Assembly: GCA_029245345.1 (NCBI GenBank)
Contig: JAQWPM010000018.1
Location: 1 to 62,283, forward strand
DNA length: 62,283 nucleotides
From: Longimicrobiales bacterium
GTDB taxonomy: Bacteria > Gemmatimonadota > Gemmatimonadetes > Longimicrobiales > Gaopeijiaceae
Direction: 5' to 3'
Part shown: positions 47,728-56,665 of the stretch, in pieces
How positions within the stretch are numbered: position 1 is the stretch's first letter
Layout: every line of letters begins with the position of its first letter
Program-made: the position numbers and the translations under genes
Notes under the pieces: generated by a model
The model's database searches: none
Seen by the model: only the letters and a program-made list of their open reading frames with translations
Told to the model about the DNA's origin: nothing

Positions 47728-48639
47728 CTACAGAATACGCTGCGGGCCGTTTAGGGCTAGGGAGAAGCCGACCCGCTCGACGATCGCGGTCAGCTCCTGC
47801 TCTGTATACGCACCGATTTGCAGGCCCGGAGAACGAATGAAGGATGAGTCGATAATCCCTCGCTTTCGATACGTGAACTTGCGGTACGCGAGCCCAATCT
47901 TCGGCTGGAATTCATATCGAATGAGGGGCACGTAGCGGAAGAAGATCTCTGCCGCTCGTTCACGGTCTCCCGACCTGAACGCCTCATACACGGCGACGAG
48001 GACCTCCGGGAACGCAAAACCCGTCATGATGCCGCGCGATCCGCGCTGCAACTCCTCGAGAAAGTACATGCCCCCGAGTCCCCCGAAGATCCCGATCGTT
48101 GCAGGTGCGAATTCTTGTACGCGGGTCATCTTCTCGAGCGAGGGATAGTCCTCGAGCTTGATGTAGTCGACCCCGTCGATCTCGTTCGCCATGCGAGCGA
48201 TCAGCGTCGGGGAGAGCAGAGTCTTGAACGACTCCGGGAAGTCGTGGATCGACACCGGGATGTCGAGGGCCTCCGCGACCGATGCATAGTAGTCGAAGAT
48301 CGCCTCGTCGTTCTGGACCCCGAGGGGCGCCACAAAGACACCCGCAGCACCGAGCTCCTGGGCCTCGAGGCCCTGCTCGATCGCTCCCGCGGCACCAAAC
48401 GCGAGGACCCCGACCCACGTCGGAAACGCCCCTGCCGCCTGGCCTACTGCCGTCGACACGACGAGCCGACGCTCTTCATTCGAAAGCCGATGCGCCTCGC
48501 CCATGAAGCCGAGCACGCTCACGCCGTGTACGCCGACGGCGAGCTCGAAGTCGATCAAACGCCGTATGCTGCCTTCGTCGACCTGTCCTGCGTCGTCGAA
48601 GGGAGTGGGGAGGATGGGGAAAACGCCCTGAAGATCCAT
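47728..48639 (-). CDS. DapA family aldolase/lyase
   Basis: 303 residues, a TIM-barrel class I aldolase of the dihydrodipicolinate synthase/N-acetylneuraminate lyase group. The Schiff-base lysine is in YIKLEDYPS near residue 160, and GGLGGMYFLEELQRG follows as expected. The pyruvate-binding GTTGE-type motif is altered to LGFMGEAHRLS, so it is unlikely to be housekeeping DapA. Its place behind a cyclic amidohydrolase and an AroM-like gene points to a catabolic role on keto-acids from amino acid or hydroxy-amino-acid breakdown. 29 bases separate it from the upstream gene. Confidence 0.85.
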   Translation of the reverse strand: MDLQGVFPILPTPFDDAGQVDEGSIRRLIDFELAVGVHGVSVLGFMGEAHRLSNEERRLVVSTAVGQAAGAFPTWVGVLAFGAAGAIEQGLEAQELGAAGVFVAPLGVQNDEAIFDYYASVAEALDIPVSIHDFPESFKTLLSPTLIARMANEIDGVDYIKLEDYPSLEKMTRVQEFAPATIGIFGGLGGMYFLEELQRGSRGIMTGFAFPEVLVAVYEAFRSGDRERAAEIFFRYVPLIRYEFQPKIGLAYRKFTYRKRGIIDSSFIRSPGLQIGAYTEQELTAIVERVGFSLALNGPQRIL

Positions 48640-48668
48640 GAGTCTCAGTCTATGTGAGGTGGTCTGTT

Positions 48669-50027
48669 CTAGATGGGGGTTATGAATTTGCCCACACCGG
48701 CCTCGCCGACGACGTCACCATCTCGGAATACACACGAGCCCCGGAGCCACGTCGACACGACCCGGCCTCTGACTTCCTGTCCGTGATAGGGCGACCAGCC
48801 AACGGCGTAGTGAGTCGCGTCGTCCTGGACGGTCCACTCGGCGTTCGGGTCGAAGACGACGAAGTCGGCGTCGCTTCCCTCTGCCAACCGACCCTTTTGC
48901 ACGAGGCCGAACACATCTGCGGGTCCCGAGCACACCAGTTCGACGAACCGAGCGAGGTCAATGCGTCCCGTGGCCACACCCGCACTGTACAGAAGCGGCC
49001 CGAGTGTCTCCGCCCCAGGCATGCCAGCGAAAGCGTCGAAGATGTTCGGCGTCTCTTTTCGATGGAGCGGATACGGAGAGTGGTCCGAGGTCACGATGTC
49101 GATGGCCCCTGACTCCAGCCTCGCCCACAAGGCGTCGACCTCGTCCTGCGATCGAAGCGGCGGATTACACTTGGCCCTTCCTCCCTGGGCACTCAGCGCG
49201 TCCATGGTCAGTAGCAGATACTGCAGACACGTCTCTCCTGTCGCTGAGACACCCTGACTCCGGTTCCAGTCGATGAGGTCGAACGTGCGCGCGAGCGTGC
49301 CGTGGACCATGTGGAGACGAGCCCCCGTCCAATGCGCCAACTCGAGAAGTCTGCCCGCAGCCTCCGCCTCCGCCACGGGTGGGCGGCTGAGGGCATGATC
49401 GATCGGTGCGGTATCTCCGCGAGCACGAAAGGCCTCTTCTTGAGAGAAGATGATCTCCTGATTCTCTTGGTGCGCCGCGACCGGCAATCCGGTCCCTGCG
49501 ACCTCCTGGAAGGCCTCGTACAGCCTCCCGTCCGGAATCCGAGGGAAGCGCAACGGATCGGCTTCAATGGTCGACACCTTAAAACCAGCCGCGCCCACAG
49601 ACGCCATTTCGCCTAAGACGGATAGGTCACCAGTAGGTCCGAACGTCGCGTAGAGGGCTACATCGACGACGGCCTCTCGACCCACGTCTTCAATCTTGGC
49701 GACAAGCGTCTCCTTCGAATTCACCGGTCGGGCCGGTTTGTCGAAGGGCATATCGATGATCGTTGTCGTCCCCCCCGCAGCTGCAGCACGTGTGGTCGCT
49801 GTGATGCCCTCGTCGACGCACGAGCGGGTATGCACGTGGGCGTCGACAAAGCCGGGGAGGATGAGCATACCACGAGCTGTCAGGACCTCGACGGCCTCGG
49901 GCCGGGACGCCGACAACGCGACGATTCGCCCTCCTTGGACCGAGAGCCAGCCATCTCTGAGAACAGAGCCGTCGGGGCGAACAATGTCCCCGTTCACGGC
50001 GAGGTCGAGCGGCGCGTCCTGTGTCAT
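48669..50027 (-). CDS. Dihydroorotase/allantoinase/hydantoinase family amidohydrolase
   Basis: About 452 residues, a cytoplasmic cyclic amidohydrolase. Metal motif HVHTR (residues about 60-64 in GFVDAHVHTRS), later histidines in VAAHQENQE and HMVHGTLART, and the aspartate in VTSDHSPYP are all present. The end has FVVFDPNAEWTV, typical for hydantoinase/allantoinase relatives. The usual carbamylated lysine position appears as GFKVST, which fits. It would open a cyclic amide ring of an undefined substrate. I start at ATG 50027 (MTQDAPLDLAVNG), just after the AroM-like stop; the longer frame begins inside the AroM-like gene. Confidence 0.88.
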   Translation of the reverse strand: MTQDAPLDLAVNGDIVRPDGSVLRDGWLSVQGGRIVALSASRPEAVEVLTARGMLILPGFVDAHVHTRSCVDEGITATTRAAAAGGTTTIIDMPFDKPARPVNSKETLVAKIEDVGREAVVDVALYATFGPTGDLSVLGEMASVGAAGFKVSTIEADPLRFPRIPDGRLYEAFQEVAGTGLPVAAHQENQEIIFSQEEAFRARGDTAPIDHALSRPPVAEAEAAGRLLELAHWTGARLHMVHGTLARTFDLIDWNRSQGVSATGETCLQYLLLTMDALSAQGGRAKCNPPLRSQDEVDALWARLESGAIDIVTSDHSPYPLHRKETPNIFDAFAGMPGAETLGPLLYSAGVATGRIDLARFVELVCSGPADVFGLVQKGRLAEGSDADFVVFDPNAEWTVQDDATHYAVGWSPYHGQEVRGRVVSTWLRGSCVFRDGDVVGEAGVGKFITPI

Positions 50028-50043
50028 GATGTCTCGGAAGAGG

Positions 50044-50754
50044 TTACGTGTCGGCCAACACCGCATCGAGCGCGTTGATAGCCATCTCCCCTAGGTCAAA
50101 AACAGGGAGTTCGAGCAGGGTCCTCGTGAGGTCCAACAAGGCGGGAGAGAGGCCAACGTAGTCGAACACCAGCGCGTCGGCATCCGCGTGAAGCGCACTC
50201 GCACTCAATCCATCGCGGAGTGCACGACCGACCGGGCCTGAGCCTCCGGCACGCATGCCGTCATCCGGCACAAAGCCTGCCAGAGTCGCCACATGGGCCT
50301 GGGCTTCGAAGCCCGCGGAGGCCCACTTGGCTACGGACGGCCCTGCTTGTTCGATGAATGGGACGACGGCCACCAACTTCTCGACACCCTCCTCGCGAAG
50401 AACAGACGCGCTGAGCTCGAATGGCCGTATGAGCGGCTGCTCCCCGACCAACCCAGGGAACGGTCCGGCACAAAGCACCAGGTGCGCCGTGACCTCACTG
50501 TCCAACGCCGAGATAGCGTTTTGGATTTTCGGTTCGAGCACCTCAGCGTCCACTTCCACACGAGTGCCGTCCTGGAGCGTGGTTTCGAGCGGGAAGCCGC
50601 CACTGCGCGGCGGAGGCACGGCGCTCACGGCTGTACCATCGAGGGCTCCCACCACCACGAAGTCGACATCGGGGAAACGCTTTGAAACACCATCCGTGAG
50701 ATCCGGACGGGGCGTTTGACCGATGATGTAGGTCCCAACGACCGGACGGCGCAT
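50044..50754 (-). CDS. AroM family protein
   Basis: About 236 residues. It begins MRRPVVGTYIIGQTPR, the IGQTPR signature of the AroM family, and later has LVLCAGPFPGL and VFDYVGLSP. The family resembles Asp/Glu racemase-like folds, but its reaction is not established. It is the first gene of a three-gene minus-strand unit with a cyclic amidohydrolase and a DapA-family lyase. A racemase or hydrolase for a hydantoin-type substrate would fit that context, which is inference. Start ATG at 50754; an ATG at 50775 is also in frame. Confidence 0.8.
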   Translation of the reverse strand: MRRPVVGTYIIGQTPRPDLTDGVSKRFPDVDFVVVGALDGTAVSAVPPPRSGGFPLETTLQDGTRVEVDAEVLEPKIQNAISALDSEVTAHLVLCAGPFPGLVGEQPLIRPFELSASVLREEGVEKLVAVVPFIEQAGPSVAKWASAGFEAQAHVATLAGFVPDDGMRAGGSGPVGRALRDGLSASALHADADALVFDYVGLSPALLDLTRTLLELPVFDLGEMAINALDAVLADT

Positions 50755-50883
50755 AGTCCACTCGGTTTGAGGCACTGACAGGAGACCCCAGTCTCCCAGT
50801 CCGTTGGCAGATCACGCAAGCACCCCGCGTGTTTGGATCGCGCTCACCTGCTACGTTGGCAACCCTCAACGACCCCTTGGAGC

Positions 50884-51282
50884 ATGGGTATGATCGACAT
50901 GGCCAGCCGCACGAAACAACGCCGCACGCTCGGTTTGGCCCTGACAATCAGCCTAGCCGCCTGCAGCGGCCCTGAGGCCGAGTCCGCCGATCTCGTTCTT
51001 ATCGGTGGCTCGTTGTACTCGTTCGCCTGGAGGACGATGCTCGAGCTCGGAGTCCCGCTCACCTTCAACTCGGACAACCCGGGTTCGAGTCATGGCCCTT
51101 TTTATGGCTTGCATTCTGCGGTCACCCGGAGCGACCCCTCCGCCGAACCCCGGGGCGGCTGGTACCCGGAGCAGGCGGTAACGCCCGAAGAGGCCATCCG
51201 CGCTTACACGAGCGGAGCCGCTTACGCTGCGATCGTGGGCGGCGTGATCGCCTACGAAGCTCCCAATACCGTGAACCGGTAG
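50884..51282 (+). pseudogene. YtcJ-like amidohydrolase with large in-frame deletions
   Basis: About 132 residues that join three separated parts of a roughly 550-residue amidohydrolase: a lipoprotein signal (LAAC) with the first strand ADLVLIGGSLY, then directly TMLELGVPLTFNSDNPGSS through VTPEEAIRAYTSGAAYAA from near the C-terminus, and finally VGGVIAYEAP, the last strand. The metal-binding HxH, lysine and central histidine regions are missing, so it cannot be active. The frame is nevertheless intact, which is unusual for decay. It lies immediately before the AGCS symporter and may share its transcript (10-base gap). Confidence 0.8.
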
Positions 51283-51292
51283 AGACCCGCCC

Positions 51293-52735
51293 ATGGATAT
51301 CTTCCTCGACTCGCTGGCTACGATCGACACGTTGTTGTGGGGCCCGTGGACCATGGTCCTCATTGGCGGAGTCGGCGTGTACTTCACGATCCGCTCGGGC
51401 TTCTTCCAATTCACCGGGTTGTCGTACATCGTGCGCCGGACGGTCTGCAGCATCCGCCGCAGACCGAGTATAGGTGGCGGATCATCGGCTCTGATGAGTC
51501 CCTTCCAGGCCGCTGCCACCTCATTGGCCGGCACGGTCGGCATGGGCAACATGGCGGGCGTCGCTACCGCTCTCTCGGTCGGTGGCCCGGGTGCCATCTT
51601 CTGGATGTGGGTCATGGCGATCTTCGGCATGATGTCGAAGACGGTGGAGATCACGCTCGGCGTCTACTATCGCGAACGGGGCGAGGACGGCCAGATGCGC
51701 GGCGGACCCCAACACACCATTCGACGCGGACTCGGATGGAATCCGCTCGCCGTGCTGTTCAGTCTTGGCATGCTCGTGAATGCGGTTGTTGCCGCCTCGA
51801 TGCTGCAGGCACATACAGTCGGTAGAGCTTTCCTCGCTAGCTACGATCTGAATCCATACCTCGTCACAGGGGTTATGGCCGTCATCACAGCCATGGTTGC
51901 GCTAGGAGGATTGCGCCGGGTCGGCCGCTTCTCCGGTCGCATGGTGCCCCTCATGACACTCCTGTACCTCGCAGGCGCGATCGTCGTGATCCTACTCAAC
52001 GCCGAGCAGATCCCCGCGGTGTTCGCGTCGATCTTCGGGAGCGCCTTCACCGCCTCCGCTGGGGCCGGTGGTGTCGCCGGCGTGGCGGTCGCAGAGGCCA
52101 TCAAGCAAGGCATGGCCCGTGGGATGCTCTCGAACGAGGCAGGGCTCGGCACCGCGCCCATGGTGCACGCCACCGCTGAGACTGAGCATCCGTTCCAGCA
52201 AGGCGTCTGGGGAGCATTCGAGGTCTTCTTCGACACGATCGTGATCTGCTCGCTCACCGCATTCGCGATCCTGTCGACCGGAGCCATGGCCACCGGCGCA
52301 TCGGGAATCGAACTGGTCCTAGCCGCATTCGCAGAGGTGCTCCCGCTACCAGTGGCGTCGCTGATCGTTTCGGTGTCGATCGCCACGTTCTGTCTTTCGA
52401 CCCAAATCAGCTTCTTCGTCTACTTCGAGACCTGCCTGGTGAGCCTCGTCGGTGAGCGTCCGTTCAAGACGTTGCGCTGGTTCTACTTCCTGCCTGGTGT
52501 GCTCGTCGCGGGCGTCGCCGATGTGGACCGACTTTGGGTATTCGCGAACATCGCAGTAGCGGTCGTGTCGATTCCCAACCTGATCGCGATGCTCTGCCTC
52601 GGCGGGGTCTTCATGACGCTAATGCGCGACGAGACATCCGGAGAGCGTCGGTACGCGACCGCACTCGCAGATGACACGCCCGTCACGTTACGCGGAATCG
52701 GCGCGGTGGCCGAGCAGAGAACAGAGGCCGACTAA
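51293..52735 (+). CDS. Sodium:alanine symporter family protein (AGCS)
   Basis: 480 residues with about eleven helices. The family signature is clear near residues 70-100 (SLAGTVGMGNMAGVATALSVGGPGA), as are GGPQHTIRRGLGWN and the later EAIKQGMARGMLSNEAGLG. It would import alanine, glycine or a related small amino acid with Na+. It follows the deleted amidohydrolase by 10 bases, so the original operon probably coupled substrate hydrolysis with uptake. Confidence 0.94.
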   Translation: MDIFLDSLATIDTLLWGPWTMVLIGGVGVYFTIRSGFFQFTGLSYIVRRTVCSIRRRPSIGGGSSALMSPFQAAATSLAGTVGMGNMAGVATALSVGGPGAIFWMWVMAIFGMMSKTVEITLGVYYRERGEDGQMRGGPQHTIRRGLGWNPLAVLFSLGMLVNAVVAASMLQAHTVGRAFLASYDLNPYLVTGVMAVITAMVALGGLRRVGRFSGRMVPLMTLLYLAGAIVVILLNAEQIPAVFASIFGSAFTASAGAGGVAGVAVAEAIKQGMARGMLSNEAGLGTAPMVHATAETEHPFQQGVWGAFEVFFDTIVICSLTAFAILSTGAMATGASGIELVLAAFAEVLPLPVASLIVSVSIATFCLSTQISFFVYFETCLVSLVGERPFKTLRWFYFLPGVLVAGVADVDRLWVFANIAVAVVSIPNLIAMLCLGGVFMTLMRDETSGERRYATALADDTPVTLRGIGAVAEQRTEAD

Positions 52736-52809
52736 TTCTCGAGCAGGCATTCCCGGACCAGCGCCGCGGTCGCGGCTAGGATCCCGACCCACCGTGTCGT
52801 CTTCGTCAT
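52732..52809 (-). CDS. Possible 25-residue membrane peptide
   Basis: An ATG eight bases after GGAGA opens MTKTTRWVGILAATAALVRE, ending LLEN before TAG: a basic start followed by a short hydrophobic run. It overlaps the 3' end of the symporter gene by four bases on the other strand. The ribosome binding site is good but the frame is short and may be chance. Confidence 0.25.
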   Translation of the reverse strand: MTKTTRWVGILAATAALVRECLLEN

Positions 52810-53221
52810 GTCGCAATCTCCAATGACCTGCCGTCGTCCGCGTCCTCTACACACCGCAGCATCCGCCCGGTGGCTCCAGCCTTACGGAACCAAGCGTACC
52901 TCGGACCGTGCTTTATTCTCTTGGGCACTCTCGAGCGCGACGTAGGCAAGCGTCTTGGTCTCCGCATACCAGTGCGCTCGTTCCCGGAACGCTGATAGCA
53001 CACGATCGCTCCAAGAGCACCCAGGCAAGAACGTCTGCGTACGCACGATGAAGAATGGGCGCTGAGGGACTCGAAGCCCCGCCCCCCTGCGTGTGAGGAA
53101 CGGCTCACAGTGCTTGGCTTTCGCGGACTTGGCGACCTCTAGGGAATCGCTTCGTTGATTGGTGGTACCTGGCCCACGGGGTTCACCGGATGGCGAGGGC
53201 GTCCAGAGCGGTTATGGTCAC
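52810..53221. other. Gene-poor stretch around the tRNA fragment
   Basis: No intact gene. On the minus strand between about 52885 and 53055 a frame reads RERAHWYAETKTLAYVALES before a stop, which may be protein debris. The longest open frame is partly a translation of the tRNA 3' half and is not a gene. Confidence 0.4.
53056..53096 (-). repeat. Degenerate 3' half of tRNA-Val (candidate attachment site)
   Basis: 41 bases that match 62157-62197, the 3' part of the intact tRNA-Val gene from anticodon-stem to discriminator, with three mismatches and the same orientation. The first 20 bases are identical. The 5' half of a tRNA does not follow. A leftover 3' tRNA end downstream of an intact tRNA is the usual mark of integration at that tRNA. 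Confidence 0.8.
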
Positions 53222-54889
53222 TCACCGCCTCAACAGCCGCCCGGGACGTGTGTCTGTGAGCACGCCATCGTCGATAACGGGAACCCCGTTCACGAAGACG
53301 TAGTCGATACCCTCCGCGTACCGCATGGCGTCACCGAAATCCGCGACGTCCCGGATCGCTTCCGGATCGAAGAGCAGGAGATCCGCGACCAGGCCGGGTG
53401 CGATCAGGCCGCGATCGTGCAGGCCCAGTCGCTGCGCAGCCAAGGAGGTCATACGGCGTACGGCATCTTCCAAGCTGAGCACCCCGTCCTCGCGAACGTA
53501 TTTCGCGATGACTCTGGGAAAGGCACCAAACGCGCGAGGATGCGCGCTCGCGGACGTCGCTGGGTTCACGGGAGAGGCGTCAGTATCGATCATCACGAAG
53601 TCGGCCGCGAGCGCCTGCCACTTCTGTTCTTCGTTCATGCTGCGCGGATTCACGCTTACCCCTCTGGCCTGAACCAGGTCGAAGAAGGTGTTCCAGACGT
53701 CGGTTCCGAGGACCTGAGCGGCCCCGGCCACCGAGCGGTTGATGACACGTTCGTCGACCGCGTTGGACCCGGACACGATCAGGACGTTGTCCCAATCCAT
53801 GCCCACGTGGCGGTACCAGTTCTCCCAGTCTGCTGTCGTCTCCACTTCGCGGCGGAGTTCCGCACGCACTTGGGGATCCCCGAGTGTCTCCAGGAAGGCC
53901 TCTGTGCCCTCGGCGTAGTGCCGGGGATGCAGGAACGAACCCAATCCGATGCCGTTGCGGACGTACGGATAGATATCGGCGGTGACATCCATGCCGGCGG
54001 TTCGGACCGAATCGATGAGCGCGAGCGCTTCGGCCATGAGTGGCCAATTCTCCTCGCCCGCCGCCTTCAGGTGGTAGATGTGCACCGGCACTCCGGCACC
54101 CTCACCGATCTCGATCGCTTCGCGGATCGCTTCAAGCACAGCATGGCTCTCGTTGCGCATGTGCGTGAAGTAGGTACCGCCGTACTCCCCCGCGACCTTG
54201 GTGAGCTCGATCAACTCCTCGGTGCTCGCGTAGATCGCGGGCGGATAGATCAACGAAGTGGAGACCCCGATCGCGCCATCCTCCATGCCCTGACGCACCA
54301 GAGCCTTCATCTCTTCGAGCTGCTCGGTCGATGGCTGGACGTCGTCCTCTCCCAAGACCACGCGCCGGACCTGCGTGAGTCCCACGTCATGCACGACATT
54401 CAGCGCGATCCCGTATCGCTCCATGACCGCGAAATACTCCGCGTAGGTGCGCCACGTCAGGGTGTCGCCGTCCACAACCGGTCCCGTACCTGACGTCTCG
54501 GGACTACGCGGCGCGGGTGATCCCCCTTCCCCCGACAAGTACGTCGTGATGCCCTGCCTGAGTTTGCTCTCTGCGCTCGGCGGATCGGTGATGAGTACCA
54601 GGCTCGACTGACCCATCATGTCGATGAAGCCTGGGCTGACAACCCGGCCTGCCGCGTCGATCGTGCGGGTGGCCTGCCTTCCCCCCAAGTGACCGACCGC
54701 CGCGATGCGGTCTCCGCGAATCGCCACGTCCCCACGGAACCAAGGGTTTCCCGCACCATCGACGATCCGGGCGTCTGTGATCAGGATATCGAAAGGTGAG
54801 TCGTCCCCGCCGTCCCCTGCTTCGCGCGCGCACGAAACCAGAACGAGGGTGGCGACCAAGACGGCTACGGCGGCATGTCGACGCATCAC
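53222..54889 (-). CDS. D-aminoacylase-like amidohydrolase lipoprotein
   Basis: 555 residues. A signal with lipobox (LVSC) anchors it to a membrane. The body matches N-acyl-D-amino-acid deacylases: GVSTSLIYPPA, THMRNESH, HLKAAG, ADIYPY and the end-region SAHPRAFGAFPRV. Notably the first metal motif, normally HxHD after GFID, is replaced by GFIDMMGQSS, so two of the usual histidine ligands are absent while the later histidines and an aspartate (DTDAS) remain. It may use one metal or a different chemistry. It diverges from a frameshifted relative at 54973 and lies in the putative island. Confidence 0.87.
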   Translation of the reverse strand: MMRRHAAVAVLVATLVLVSCAREAGDGGDDSPFDILITDARIVDGAGNPWFRGDVAIRGDRIAAVGHLGGRQATRTIDAAGRVVSPGFIDMMGQSSLVLITDPPSAESKLRQGITTYLSGEGGSPAPRSPETSGTGPVVDGDTLTWRTYAEYFAVMERYGIALNVVHDVGLTQVRRVVLGEDDVQPSTEQLEEMKALVRQGMEDGAIGVSTSLIYPPAIYASTEELIELTKVAGEYGGTYFTHMRNESHAVLEAIREAIEIGEGAGVPVHIYHLKAAGEENWPLMAEALALIDSVRTAGMDVTADIYPYVRNGIGLGSFLHPRHYAEGTEAFLETLGDPQVRAELRREVETTADWENWYRHVGMDWDNVLIVSGSNAVDERVINRSVAGAAQVLGTDVWNTFFDLVQARGVSVNPRSMNEEQKWQALAADFVMIDTDASPVNPATSASAHPRAFGAFPRVIAKYVREDGVLSLEDAVRRMTSLAAQRLGLHDRGLIAPGLVADLLLFDPEAIRDVADFGDAMRYAEGIDYVFVNGVPVIDDGVLTDTRPGRLLRR

Positions 54890-54972
54890 TCGACTCCTAA
54901 TTCAGCTTCGGGGGAGGAGAATCGTACTTCACACATTGACTCTCCACCACGCTCTGCGTCGTGCCGCGCGGG

Positions 54973-56323
54973 ATGGCTCAAGAGGTGTACGACATCGCCA
55001 TCCTAGGGGGCCGTGTCATCGATCCCGAAACTGGGCTGGATGCGGTGAGGAACATCGGTATCCGCGGAGACCTCATCGCCGCGGTGACCGTGGAGAGCCT
55101 CGAAGCCGTAACCGTCATCGACGCTCGAGGTCTCGTGGTCGCGCCGGGGTTTATCGACATCCTCGCGGCCCCTCCACGGCAAGACGAAGGGGCCGTCTTC
55201 AAGATCTTCGACGGCGTCACCACAGTGGTTTCCATGCACGGCGGTCCGGTGGACGCCGAGGAGTGGTACGAGCAGCGGGCCCAGTCCGGCTCGTATCACC
55301 ACTACGGCACCACAGTCGGACATGGGGCGTTGCGCAGTGCCGCAGGAGTCACCGACCCATACGCGCCGGGCTACACCCGTGCAACTGGGTTCGATGATCG
55401 TGATGGCGCGGCAAGCTCTTAGATATGGCGCCGTGGGAATCGGGTTCGGCGTCGCGTACGTGCCGGGCGCCTCACGCTTGGAGGTGTTGCGTCTCTTCGA
55501 ACTCGCCGCGGCCGAGGGCGTCCCCTGCCACCTGCACCTCCGCCACTTCGGCCCGGTACCGGCATCCAATAGCAGCCTCGATGCCGTAGAGGAGGTCATC
55601 GGAGCGGCGGCGATCACCGGGGCGGCGGCGCAGATCGCACACATCGGCAGTATGGTCGCCGACCCCACGGACATGGCGGCGGCTCTCTGGATGATCGAAG
55701 GTGCGCTCGCTCGTGGCATCGATGTAATGGCCGACATCTACCCCTACACCGCCGCCGCCACTGGACTCGGCACCACGACCTTCGACGACGGATGGCAGCA
55801 ACGGTTCGGCGGCATCGACTACAGCGACCTGGAACTGGTGTCCAACGGGGAGCGCCTCACCGCCGAAGGCGGCGTCCCTGTCGTCATCCACTACATCCCC
55901 GAACGGACGATTCAGGCCGCTCTCTCTCATCCTCTGGCGATGGTCGCGAGCGACGGAGTGATCCAGGGCGGCCGCGGGCATCCCAGAGCAGCCGGCACAT
56001 TCGCACGAATCCTGGGCAGGTACGTGCGGACGTTGGGCGTGATCGAGCTTCCCGACGCCATCGAGAAAATGACCCTCATGCCCGCGCAAAGGCTCGAAGC
56101 GTCCGTGAGGGGCATGAAACGAAAGGGTCGACTGCAACGCGGGGCAGACACCGACCTCGTGGTGTTCGATCCGGACGTCGTCGGCGACCAAGCGACGTTC
56201 GCGGAACCCGCTCAGCGGTCGGTCGGAATGCGCTGGGTCCTGGTGGGCGGACACCTCGTCATCTCGGACGGAATGGTGCAGGAGGCAGGAAGACCGGGGC
56301 AACCGATACGGCGCGGTCGCTGA
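54973..56323 (+). pseudogene. D-aminoacylase-like gene, frameshifted
   Basis: Two overlapping frames make one protein. 54973-55422 encodes the N-terminal part (MAQEVYDIAILGGRVIDPET, GFIDILAAPP, FKIFDGVTTVV). The second frame, from about 55390 to 56323, continues with ARQALRYGAVGIGFG, HLHLRHFG, MADIYPY, VASDGV, HPRAAGTFARI and FDPDVVGDQ. The switch (frame 1 to frame 2) falls near 55385-55405, where the family expects continuous sequence. As in its neighbour, the usual HxHD motif after GFID is absent. Either a true frameshift mutation or a sequencing error; without a shift neither half is functional. Confidence 0.82.
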
Positions 56324-56573
56324 CGGAGCACCCGTCGGTCTGATGGTGTGGCGTTGTTGCATGGCTCGGTCATGTGGACAGAGCCCCCCTTCCCCCGAGC
56401 GGCCGGTCAGGCCATTCGATAGCTGTCGGGCATGCCAAGCTGGGCCAGCGGCAAGTGAGCCCGTGGCGGGTGCCTCCCATTGTCAGTGCTCCGCCCGGGT
56501 CGTGACGGAGGTTCCTGCAGCTTTTCTTAGGTACCCGTTGGCAGCCCCCCCTCGACGACAGCGAATACGAAAA
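56324..56573. other. Intergenic stretch between D-aminoacylase pseudogene and SusD
   Basis: No gene recognised. Open frames on both strands here partly read through the palindromic terminator at its right end and look spurious. Confidence 0.5.
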
Positions 56574-56603
56574 GGCCCGCAGGAAGCAAGCTTCCTGCGG
56601 GCC
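56574..56603. terminator. Bidirectional terminator after susD
   Basis: Perfect 13-pair stem GGCCCGCAGGAAG/CTTCCTGCGGGCC with loop CAAG. TTTTCTC follows on the plus strand, and AAAA precedes it, giving a U-run for the minus-strand SusC/SusD transcript too. Confidence 0.92.
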
Positions 56604-56665
56604 TTTTCTCATTACCAAGCGGGCAGTCGGCCTGGAGGCCGGCCGCCGCGCCCCACCTCAGTGCA

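Noticed and set aside
52806-53108. A 100-residue minus-strand frame next to the symporter
   Set aside because: Its first part (GGRGFESLSAHS) is a translation of a tRNA 3' half, a well-known artefact, and the rest shows no motif.
53159-54493. Long antisense frames such as 53159-54493, 56816-58054, 59248-60621 and 24982-25902
   Set aside because: They lie fully opposite strongly supported genes, lack motifs and signal sequences, and are expected in GC-rich DNA.
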